64,000 bases of DNA, taken from NCBI GenBank assembly GCA_035531075.1, contig DATKTO010000026.1, forward strand, positions 186,001-250,000, in the 5' to 3' direction. Made by a program: the position numbers and the translations under genes. Source of the stretch: 39-52-133 sp035531075. GTDB taxonomy: Bacteria; Pseudomonadota; Gammaproteobacteria; Burkholderiales; Gallionellaceae. The notes beneath the pieces are model-generated. The model saw only the letters and a list, made by a program, of their open reading frames with translations. It ran no database searches and was not told where the DNA came from. This document shows, in pieces, positions 16,186-22,895 of this stretch; the stretch's first letter is position 1; every line of letters starts with the position of its first letter.

Positions 16186-16842
16186 CTAGTACATTTTCAA
16201 TAGGTATTCGGACGAAACTGCATGTGTGGTCTGATGAAGGGTGTGTGGGTCAACTCCACCCAACGAGATTCCTCCTCCTCCCCCCGGCGCATATGAACCG
16301 ACGAGTACGCCAACAAGAAGTCCATCTGATTTACGGAATACAGGGCTACCCGATTGTCCTGGTCGAGCCTGCGTATTTAGAACTAGATGCTTGGCCTTTA
16401 TCCCGCCCGATGCGATCAACACCCTGGCCCCTATTTCAGTATCTTGTTGCGTAAGAACCATACGTCCATGATCGGCGTGAGGAAAACCAAAACTCGAAAC
16501 ACCAACTCCGACGGGTACTTGGTCGGAGCCACCAATGGCTATATTTGATGCTATATCAACATCCGCCTTTAATACTGCCAAATCGTGAAATGGATCCAAT
16601 GCATCAATTTTGATGGGCAACATTTGGATGGACGTGTCTCCTGTATCTTGGTAATCATTCAGTGATGATAACTTCTTAAATACAAGTACGAGTCCTTGCC
16701 CATCCGTCCCCGCAACGTGTGAAGCCGTTGCAAAAAATCCGGGCTTGTTCAAAGCGAACGCCGTACCAGCTAACTGAACTCCGCTGGGGCCATTACGCCC
16801 TAACGCAAAGACTACGTTCGATATTCCATTGAAGTTATGCAT
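16186..16842 (-). CDS. trypsin-like serine protease in a gene cassette
   Basis: A 218-residue single-domain chymotrypsin-fold protease. The catalytic triad is visible: His42 in ATASHVAG, Asp87 in FHDLAVLKAD, and Ser164 in RPGQSGSPVF. No signal peptide and no PDZ domain are present, so it should act in the cytoplasm, unlike DegP-type proteases. The ATG 16842 is the first codon of the domain. Compact cytoplasmic trypsin-like domains next to small effector genes are a theme of bacterial conflict systems; this is family knowledge, not proof of function here. It is the first gene of a two-gene cassette. Confidence 0.85.
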   Translation of the reverse strand: MHNFNGISNVVFALGRNGPSGVQLAGTAFALNKPGFFATASHVAGTDGQGLVLVFKKLSSLNDYQDTGDTSIQMLPIKIDALDPFHDLAVLKADVDIASNIAIGGSDQVPVGVGVSSFGFPHADHGRMVLTQQDTEIGARVLIASGGIKAKHLVLNTQARPGQSGSPVFRKSDGLLVGVLVGSYAPGGGGGISLGGVDPHTLHQTTHAVSSEYLLKMY

Positions 16843-16883
16843 ATTGCTCTATTGTTTATTGGTACAGCAATTCTTTATCTGTC

Positions 16884-16953
16884 GCCCAACGTTCAAGGTC
16901 AGGGGCGCTGCGCGGCTTTATCGCGCAGCGTCCCCTGCACCGCAGGGTTAGCT
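16884..16953 (-). repeat. attC site, best preserved of the array
   Basis: Bounded by GCCCAAC (16884-16890; GTTGGGC on the minus strand, exact GTTRRRY) and GTTAGCT (16947-16953). Between them CAGGGG-CGCTGCGCG (16900-16914) pairs with CGCGCAGCG-T-CCCCTG (16922-16937) around a seven-base loop, with a single unpaired T as extrahelical base. The 70-base length and layout fit an integron attC. The stop of the upstream cassette gene is 13 bases away. Confidence 0.8.
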
Positions 16954-16965
16954 CTCAGGGCGGGA

Positions 16966-17646
16966 TCACACATCAATTGGCTCTGGAGCTTCATAGAGAG
17001 TGGATTTCTTGACGACGCCCGGGAACTTCAGTTTCCTTTTCAGATAGAGGGAATAGGCTTCAACAAATTCCTTTGGTGCCCTAGGGTCTATCCAGATGCT
17101 GCGAATCAACGCTCTTGCATCAACAGGGATTACCACGCCTTTAACGTTATCGGTGAGCTGAGGTTCACGATCATAAACGACAGCGCGGACCTCATATTCA
17201 TGCTGAAAGGCATTGCGCTTCATGAACAGTGGCTCGATAGCCTTGCGAACGGTGTATCTCTCATTGAGGGCTGTGGCAACGTCCTGTCGAGCAAACTGCA
17301 GTTCCTCCTGGAACATGTACTTCACGTTCTGAATCTTGAACCGAATCTTTAGCGTCTTCTGTGCTTCCTTTAGGGCTTCACGGAGAAGCTGACGGGTGGT
17401 GCCAAGACGAACACCAAGATTGTTTGGAGAATAGATGCGCCACATCGCATCTGATACGGCCTTCCGACACCAGCACTGCGCAAATATGTTGTTCGACCGT
17501 TTGTGTAAAAGGCCCTGCTCGTAAGGGTCTTCCCATTCCGATGGATGAGCGAAGTAAAGCGTATTGGACTGAAGAATTTGAACAGCCCTGTCAAAGCTGA
17601 CTATTCGGTACAGATTCGAGGATGAAAGGACGCCGGATGATGACAT
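16966..17646 (-). CDS. DUF2971 protein in a gene cassette
   Basis: A 226-residue soluble protein. It begins with the family's usual YRIVSFDRAVQILQSNTLYFAHPSEWEDPYE (here abbreviated: FDRAVQIL, LYFAHPSEWEDPYE), then FAQCWCRKAVSDAMWRIYS, and ends in charged beta-strands. DUF2971 proteins are common in mobile DNA and their function is unknown. ATG 17646 starts just before the conserved part; an in-frame TTG at 17685 lies in a palindrome and is less likely. No clear Shine-Dalgarno. An attC site follows its stop by 13 bases, so it would be the first cassette in the array as read on this strand. Confidence 0.8.
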   Translation of the reverse strand: MSSSGVLSSSNLYRIVSFDRAVQILQSNTLYFAHPSEWEDPYEQGLLHKRSNNIFAQCWCRKAVSDAMWRIYSPNNLGVRLGTTRQLLREALKEAQKTLKIRFKIQNVKYMFQEELQFARQDVATALNERYTVRKAIEPLFMKRNAFQHEYEVRAVVYDREPQLTDNVKGVVIPVDARALIRSIWIDPRAPKEFVEAYSLYLKRKLKFPGVVKKSTLYEAPEPIDV

Positions 17647-17677
17647 ATGAGAGCTAATGTAAAGTAGGCTTCCTATT

Positions 17678-17697
17678 TGACGCAAAACATTGCGTCA
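17678..17697. promoter_or_regulatory. palindrome upstream of the DUF2971 gene
   Basis: TGACGCAA-AACA-TTGCGTCA, eight bases each side of a four-base centre, 32 bases upstream of the chosen start. This is a plausible operator or promoter-proximal element. The region from here to 17971 is A/T-rich and otherwise empty; no integrase or attI site was seen in it. Confidence 0.4.
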
Positions 17698-17971
17698 TCT
17701 GTTTGGTAACAAGTTTTTGCATATTTAAATATCAAGCAATATCATGTAGTTAGTATTTTTTAGCATTTCCTAGCAACAAACAGCTTTTCAAACATTACAA
17801 CATTTGCACAGAGCAAACCCACGCCGACACGATTAAACCTCCTAACCTGTTCAATAGCAAGGCTAAGCTGTCAGTTTTGTCAAAATGGTGACAAGTCTTG
17901 CCTGCAGGATATCTCACCAGTGCTGCACCAGCGAGATTTTTGATATGCATCTTGACCCTAGGCAGGAATGC

Positions 17972-18991
17972 TCACAGCACATTGCCGCCAAATGCTGCAG
18001 CCACTTCCGCGCGCAATAAGGTAACGTCATCACCCTGATAGCGCGGCGAGAGATGCATGGGAATAACATATGCTGCGCCCGCAGCTCTGGCAATCTCGCC
18101 TGCCTGCCCCGCGGTGAGGTGAAATTTTTTATCGCCGTGTTCGGCATCGCGTTGCATGAATACCGCTTCGATGTAGAGCATGTCGGCATTGCGTGCAAGG
18201 TCTGTTATGCGCGTGACGTTATGCTCTTGCCAGGCGACATCGGTGACGTAGGCAATTTTCTGCCCCGGCACGATGCGCAGCGCGGGTTTTAGTTCGGCCA
18301 GGGTGAATGTCCGCTCCTGCTGCGCGCCCTGCTCGCGCCATGCAGCCTTTATCTGCGCATCATCGGCTTCGTTGCGCAGCACCGCGTGCTTGAGTTCGCG
18401 CAGCCATGGGCCCAAGGGCAGGCCGAGTTGCTGCAGGCGGTTTTTCCAGATATTGACGTGGGCGTTTTCTTGCAGCGCGTAGGCGAGACAGGGGATGCCG
18501 CCGTGATCGAGCAGGGTGTAGCGCACTGTCAGCGCGGGTTCGTCCAGCAGGGTGTTTTCAGCGATTGTTACCGTTGCTTCCTCTTCGCGGCGAAAGGCGC
18601 GCAGGCAATGGAAGCTGGCGCGTTTTGCTGTGCTTGTGCCGTCCAGCTCGGTGACGCGCAGGGTGAAGTCTGAGGCGTAGTTGTGCACCAGGTTCCAGGT
18701 GTAGGCGCTGAGTTTGTGCTCGACCTGTGCCAGGACGCCGGGTGGGCCGAACAGGTGTAAATCTCTCTCACGACCAAGCAGGATGCGCAACATCCCGTCG
18801 AAGCCGATAAAATGGTCCATGTGCGCATGGGTGACAAACACATGGCTGACGCGCAGCAGTTTGCGCGGCGGCAGTGCGCGTATGTCGCCGAGATCAAACA
18901 GCAGTGCGCGGTGCTCAAACAGGCAGTCGATATACAGCACCGGATCGCCGCTTGAGCCGTTTACCAGGTGTGCATGAAAGATCGGCCTCAT
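17972..18991 (-). CDS. RNase Z-family metallo-beta-lactamase-fold hydrolase
   Basis: A 339-residue enzyme. The zinc motif THAHMDHFIGFDG (residues ~55-66), FDLGDIRALPPRKL before it, the central YVTDVAW, and the C-terminal HLSPRYQGDD (RNase Z-type H-x-S-x-RY) identify the tRNase Z branch, which trims tRNA 3' ends. The 305-residue E. coli type is shorter. Sequence between residues 130 and 230 is unusual (long, charged insert), so another phosphodiesterase role is possible. It is alone, on the minus strand, beyond the cassette cluster. Confidence 0.8.
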   Translation of the reverse strand: MRPIFHAHLVNGSSGDPVLYIDCLFEHRALLFDLGDIRALPPRKLLRVSHVFVTHAHMDHFIGFDGMLRILLGRERDLHLFGPPGVLAQVEHKLSAYTWNLVHNYASDFTLRVTELDGTSTAKRASFHCLRAFRREEEATVTIAENTLLDEPALTVRYTLLDHGGIPCLAYALQENAHVNIWKNRLQQLGLPLGPWLRELKHAVLRNEADDAQIKAAWREQGAQQERTFTLAELKPALRIVPGQKIAYVTDVAWQEHNVTRITDLARNADMLYIEAVFMQRDAEHGDKKFHLTAGQAGEIARAAGAAYVIPMHLSPRYQGDDVTLLRAEVAAAFGGNVL

Positions 18992-19371
18992 GTTATTTCA
19001 CATTTAAGATTGGATGCACGGATGCAGTGCAATGAAGCAGGGCAAAATAATGCAATTTCATTGCTTATTTATGCTTGTTTATTTGCAAAACAAGCCCAAT
19101 TTTTAGCAAGATACAAAGGTTAGTCATAGAACTGGCAGTGTAGTGAGCTGCAGGAAACGCTGTATCCCCTGCGCTGCGTCCCGGCTCTGCCCGCCCCTGC
19201 CGGCAGGGGTAACAGGCGCGCTGGCCGGTGATTATTTAATCGTTAAGGAAACACTGACAAGTCCATTTTGTCGTTCCCGCGAAGGCTGGAAAAACACAGT
19301 AAAATCAAAGAGCTGGATCCCCGCCTTCGCGGGGATGACGACTTGATCAGTGCATCCTAAAGGAGAATGGC
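18992..19371. other. intergenic stretch with inverted repeats
   Basis: About 380 bases. It holds a small CCCCTGCCGGCAGGGG hairpin near 19195 and the larger inverted repeat at 19270-19341. The 5' part is A/T-rich and should contain the promoter of the RNase Z-like gene. A plus-strand frame at 19143-19346 is an artefact of the repeat. Confidence 0.5.
19270..19341. repeat. dispersed-type inverted repeat
   Basis: TCGTTCCCGCGAAGGC (19271-19286) is the inverse of GCCTTCGCGGGGATGACGA (19323-19341) with small differences; CTGGAT lies next to the right arm. Sequences of this 'CCCGCGAAGGCGGG / CTGGATCCCCGCC' type are well-known intergenic repeats of many proteobacteria and probably nonautonomous elements. 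It ends about 30 bases upstream of the flavodoxin-fold gene. Confidence 0.65.
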
Positions 19372-19959
19372 ATGGGCAAACGCATTCTGATCATCCAGGG
19401 TCACCCGGATGCCAGCGAGCAGCACTTGTGCCATGCGCTGGAGGAAAGTTATGCCCGTGGCGCGCAGGCGGCCGGCCATAAAGTTAAGCGCGTCGATGTG
19501 GCGAAGCTGGACTTTCCCTTGTTGCGCAGTCAGCACGAATATGAGAAAGGGGTGCTGCCGGGCAGCCTGAGCGAGGCGCAAACGACAATCAAGTGGGCCG
19601 AGCACATTGTGTTTTTCTTTCCGCTTTGGCTGGGCGACATGCCCGCTTTGCTCAAGGGTTTTCTCGAACAGGTGGCGCGCCCTGACTTTGCCTTTTCGGC
19701 TTCAGGTAAAAATCCGTTTGCACACAAGGCGCTTGGCGGGCGCTAGGCACGGCTGGTTGTCACCATGGGCATGCCTGCCGTGGTGTACCGCTGGATTTTT
19801 CTTGCGCACAGCATCCGCTCGCTGGAGCGCAATGTATTGAGTTTTGTTGGCATCAAGCCGGTCAAGGAAACGTTAATCGGCATGGTTGGCAACATGGATG
19901 CGCAGGCTGTGCAAAAGTGGCAGGACAAACTGGAAAAATTGGGCAAAAAGGGCGCTTGA
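19372..19959 (+). pseudogene. NAD(P)H:quinone-oxidoreductase-like flavodoxin-fold gene with in-frame amber stop
   Basis: A Flavodoxin_2/KefF-MdaB-type reductase. The first 124 codons (KRILIIQGHPDASEQHL, VFFFPLWLGDMPALLKGFLEQV, NPFAHKALGGR) end at TAG 19744-19746. The same frame then continues without shift for 71 codons with the expected C-terminal half: ARLVVTMGMPAVVYRWIF, GIKPVKETLIGMV, ending at TGA 19959. In homologues the interrupted position is usually a small residue in a K/R-S-A-R segment; TCG (Ser) to TAG is one base change. Either a nonsense pseudogene, a read-through or suppressed codon, or a sequencing error. Upstream AAAGGAG is a good ribosome site, and the rest is undecayed. Confidence 0.85.
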
Positions 19960-20035
19960 TTATTGCGGCAGAACGAGCAATGCTATGCATTTTTGAAGCA
20001 TTGCAGATTAAGACCAAAACAAAGGAGTGCCAGCC

Positions 20036-20311
20036 ATGACGGAAAATACTGAAACTACCGGCAAGCGCAAGATATGGGTGCGCGGATTTTTTATGCTGCT
20101 GATGGCACTGGCCTACCAGCTGACCGGCACGGTGATGTTTATTGTTACGATCATTCAGTTTGTATTGGTGCTGGTGAACGATGCGCCGAATGACAGGCTC
20201 GTTTCATTTGGCCGCAACATGGCGCGCTATTTGCAGCAGATTGTCAATTTCCTGACCTTTGCCGCTGAAGAGATTCCTTTTCCGTTTAACGACTGGCCCT
20301 CAGGGGAATAA
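20036..20311 (+). CDS. DUF4389 membrane protein
   Basis: A 91-residue protein with two hydrophobic segments (FFMLLMALAYQLTGTVMFIV and IIQFVLVLVN) followed by RLVSFGRNMARYLQQIVNFLTFA, the conserved end of DUF4389. Function unknown. ATG 20036 lies eight bases after AAAGGAGT; the GTG at 20027 is inside that site. It follows the broken reductase by 76 bases, and may be cotranscribed. Confidence 0.75.
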   Translation: MTENTETTGKRKIWVRGFFMLLMALAYQLTGTVMFIVTIIQFVLVLVNDAPNDRLVSFGRNMARYLQQIVNFLTFAAEEIPFPFNDWPSGE

Positions 20312-20423
20312 ACACAAAGCCCTGCGACAAGCGCAGGGCGAACGGAGATTTTCCTTGCGCCAACAGCACTGAGGTTAAGCAGGCAGATGGCGCTACGACT
20401 TGTGTTTTGCCGAGGCTGTTGCG

Positions 20424-20657
20424 TTAAGGAAGCTCGGCAAAACGCGCCGTCATTTTGCGCGCGAAGGGCGCCACAAAGTAAACTGCCGGCACGGCTATCG
20501 GCAAGGCGACGATAAAGGCATGCAGCCAGTGTTTTAAAAAGTCGGCTGGCACGCCGATGTTCACGAACGTGATGACACAGGTCATCAGGAAAACCATGAT
20601 CACGCCCATCAGTATCGAGAAAACCAGGTGGAATTTATGTTTGGGCAGTTTTTGCAT
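20424..20657 (-). CDS. DUF2798 membrane protein
   Basis: A 77-residue protein with two membrane helices (LVFSILMGVIMVFLMTCVITFVNIG, in part, and HAFIVALPIAVPAVYFVAPFA) joined by a short loop ADFLKHWLHA. This is the layout of DUF2798. It ends RKMTARFAELP. ATG 20657 is preferred because the family starts close to LPKHKFH; a GTG seven codons earlier is possible. Function unknown. Confidence 0.7.
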   Translation of the reverse strand: MQKLPKHKFHLVFSILMGVIMVFLMTCVITFVNIGVPADFLKHWLHAFIVALPIAVPAVYFVAPFARKMTARFAELP

Positions 20658-20820
20658 ATTGTTTGTTCTCTTCTTCACTTATTGGCCGAGCGTGTCGGTA
20701 ATTCATCAAATGGCGATTCACTAACGCCACCCCTGCTTTATAAAAAAAAGGATCGCCTCTGGAAATAAGCCTCCGCGCAATCCCTTGTGCATTTTGCCTC
20801 AATATCTTCATTTCATCCAT
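20635..20820 (-). CDS. possible small hypothetical protein
   Basis: A 61-codon frame on the minus strand (MDEMKILRQNAQGIARR...) that overlaps the start of the DUF2798 gene by 23 bases in another frame. It is basic and not membrane-like. It lacks a clear Shine-Dalgarno. It may be a real upstream small gene or a chance frame; I cannot decide. Confidence 0.2.
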   Translation of the reverse strand: MDEMKILRQNAQGIARRLISRGDPFFYKAGVALVNRHLMNYRHARPISEEENKQYAKTAQT

Positions 20821-20932
20821 TCGGCTTTTTGAATACTCAGTGTAGCTTGTTAATTCAGTTGCATATTCAACGGCTTTCTATCTAAATATTGCAGGAAAAA
20901 AAAACGGCAAAGCTGAAATGTTGTTTTTGCAG

Positions 20933-20987
20933 GAGCGCAGATTACCGCGCGATTGTTGCAGAGGGAAATCGCGAGTAATCTGCGCTC
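20933..20987. repeat. inverted repeat downstream of the GyrI-like gene
   Basis: The arm at 20933-20954 (GAGCGCAGATTAC...) pairs with 20967-20987, about 20 bases with one bulge, around a 12-base loop. There is no T-run on either strand. It lies 50 bases past the stop of the GyrI-like gene, and could stabilise or terminate that transcript or be a mobile repeat. Confidence 0.5.
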
Positions 20988-21038
20988 TTGCGTTGAAGGT
21001 ATTGCAGCCTGACCAAGGCTGGTTGATTGATTCAGTCT

Positions 21039-21650
21039 TTACAGCATGGGCTGCCTGATTACCGTTTTCCATTTTTGCGGGGCGGTTTTTCTGATATCGC
21101 TCATATAAATCTCGTGGTGTTTCCCGCTCAGTTTGTGGCCGTGGCTTTCGATATACTGATGCAGGCGTTCGATGTTTGGGCCTTCTTCCGAAAAGGGGCC
21201 GATATGCATGATTTGCGCAGCGTTGCCTTCGGCCAGCGCCTCGAATCTGACCTTGTTCAGCGCTGCGAGATTTTTCTTTTTCTTCACTTCGGCTATTGCC
21301 GCAGCAACCATTTCTTTGGTGATAAATTCCGGCTGCATGATCATCAGGGTCCACTTCCATTTGGATTTATCGCCGCTGCTGAATGCGGACATATCATCTG
21401 CCCACCACAACCCTTCCAGCGGCATCACGCTATAGTCAATTTCCAATGCGCCCTTCTTCACCATGAATTTCAGGGTATAGGAAAGCGAAAACAAAGCTTC
21501 AACCACCTCGGCAAATGCCGGTGCAGTTTCCGGGTCGCCCTCACCGTCCGCCATCAGGTATTTCATGGGCGGAACATTCACCTCCTCAATCTGTTTTGAT
21601 GACGGCTGGTACAGTTGTTTTAGCTTATTTTTAAAGTCGACTTTTTCCAT
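21039..21650 (-). CDS. GyrI-like small-molecule-binding domain protein
   Basis: A 203-residue stand-alone GyrI-like protein (SRPBCC/SOUL-related beta-alpha-beta fold). It has VPPMKYLMADGEGDPETAP, then LSYTLKFMVKKG, LEGLWW, and the C-terminal MHIGPFSEEGPNIERLHQYI typical of this family. No DNA-binding domain is attached, so it is not a MerR/AraC regulator. Some relatives hydrolyse cyclopropanoid toxins. ATG 21650 has GGAGAAATC upstream. The dnaJ-like gene ends... on the same strand immediately upstream (21682 stop is 31 bases from this start), so it closes the stress block's 3' end. Confidence 0.85.
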   Translation of the reverse strand: MEKVDFKNKLKQLYQPSSKQIEEVNVPPMKYLMADGEGDPETAPAFAEVVEALFSLSYTLKFMVKKGALEIDYSVMPLEGLWWADDMSAFSSGDKSKWKWTLMIMQPEFITKEMVAAAIAEVKKKKNLAALNKVRFEALAEGNAAQIMHIGPFSEEGPNIERLHQYIESHGHKLSGKHHEIYMSDIRKTAPQKWKTVIRQPML

Positions 21651-21681
21651 GATTTCTCCAAGATATCAGACTCGGCAAAGT

Positions 21682-22785
21682 CTATTTCCAGAATTTCCAT
21701 TTGGCAGCAAGATCACGCAAGCGCTCGTACAGTTCGCGTTCTTCGCGGCTCAGCTTTTCTGGCACTTTCACATCAATGCGCAGATACATCACACCCCGGT
21801 GCTCGCTGCCAAATTCCGGCAGACCTTTTTCCTTGAGGCGCAAAACCGAGCCGGGCTGAGTGCCGGGCGGCACGGTTACGCTGGCCGATCCTTCCAGGGT
21901 CGGCACTTTCAGCGTCGTGCCAAGCACGGCATCGATCAGGTTTATTGATTCCTGTCGCACGAGGTTTGCCCCATCGCGCTCGAAACGCGGATCGCGGCGG
22001 GATCGAACCACCACCAGCAAATCTCCGGCCATGCCGCCTGCTTCAGGGCTGGGCATGCCCTTGCCGGCAAGACGCAAGGCCATGCCCTCCTCTATTCCCC
22101 GCGGGATTTTCACGGTCAGGGTTTCCGCCATATCCCGCTGGCCCGTGCCGTGACATTCCGGACAGGGATGCTCGATGATGTTGCCGCTGCCGTTGCAATC
22201 GGGACAGATAGTGATCTGCTGGATCAGCACATGTTCGCCTCTTTCCCGTCGCCTTTGGGTGACATGCCCGGAACCGCCGCAGGTGGTGCATGTTTTTGGC
22301 GCGACGCCGCCTTTGGTTCCCACGCCGTGACAGGCCGGACAGGTAGTGGGGTGGCTTAGCTGAATTCTCTCCTCGCCGCCGCTTGCTACCCGCTCAAGCG
22401 AGACATACAAATCCACTTCGATATCCGCGCCGCGCGCCGGCCCCGCCCGCTGACGGTGAAAGAATGCTTCAAATGGATTGCCCATGCCGAAGCCAAAGTT
22501 GAGGCCGCCGAAGATATCGTCGAAATTGATGCCGCTGTAAATGTCCTGCTGGCTGACGTCGCCCACGCCGGCAAAACCCTGGGCGTCATAATCGGCGCGT
22601 TTTTTGGTGTCGGACAGAACGGCATAGGCCTCGGCTATTTCCTTGAAGCGCGCTTCTGCATCCGGTTGCTTGTTGCGATCAGGGTGATATTTCATCGCAA
22701 GGTCGCGAAATGCGCTCTTGATCGCCTTCTGGTCGGCATCTTTGGCGACACCGAGCACCTCATAATAATCACGTTTGGAAGTAAT
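21682..22785 (-). CDS. dnaJ: DnaJ-type Hsp40 co-chaperone, apparent ATT start
   Basis: Full-type Hsp40: J domain (KRDYYEVLGV... with the HPD motif in AMKYHPDRNK), Gly/Phe-rich linker (FGGLNFGFGMGNPF), four zinc-finger repeats (CPACHGVG, CTTCGGSG, CPDCNGSG, CPECHGTG), and C-terminal substrate domain; 367 residues. Stimulates the DnaK ATPase. The start is odd: RDYYE of the J domain precedes the first GTG (22758), and no ATG/GTG/TTG lies before it up to an in-frame TGA. ATT at 22785 follows AAGGTGAG by five bases and would give a normal M-T-S-K-R-D-Y-Y. It is an accessory copy placed with dnaK-like and lon-like genes. Confidence 0.9.
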   Translation of the reverse strand: MTSKRDYYEVLGVAKDADQKAIKSAFRDLAMKYHPDRNKQPDAEARFKEIAEAYAVLSDTKKRADYDAQGFAGVGDVSQQDIYSGINFDDIFGGLNFGFGMGNPFEAFFHRQRAGPARGADIEVDLYVSLERVASGGEERIQLSHPTTCPACHGVGTKGGVAPKTCTTCGGSGHVTQRRRERGEHVLIQQITICPDCNGSGNIIEHPCPECHGTGQRDMAETLTVKIPRGIEEGMALRLAGKGMPSPEAGGMAGDLLVVVRSRRDPRFERDGANLVRQESINLIDAVLGTTLKVPTLEGSASVTVPPGTQPGSVLRLKEKGLPEFGSEHRGVMYLRIDVKVPEKLSREERELYERLRDLAAKWKFWK

Positions 22786-22895
22786 GACGGCTCACCTTGG
22801 ATTTACCTTCCTTCCTTCTGCATGGTGCACTTGTATATTAATAATTATCAATTAGTTATATATATCTGACAGGCACCTAAGGCAGCATGAAAATA
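22786..22895. other. A/T-rich spacer between lon-like and dnaJ-like genes
   Basis: About 110 bases, with a strongly A/T-rich run at 22830-22870. It contains the dnaJ-like ribosome site and possibly a promoter reading toward it. No heat-shock sigma-32 box could be assigned with confidence. Confidence 0.3.
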
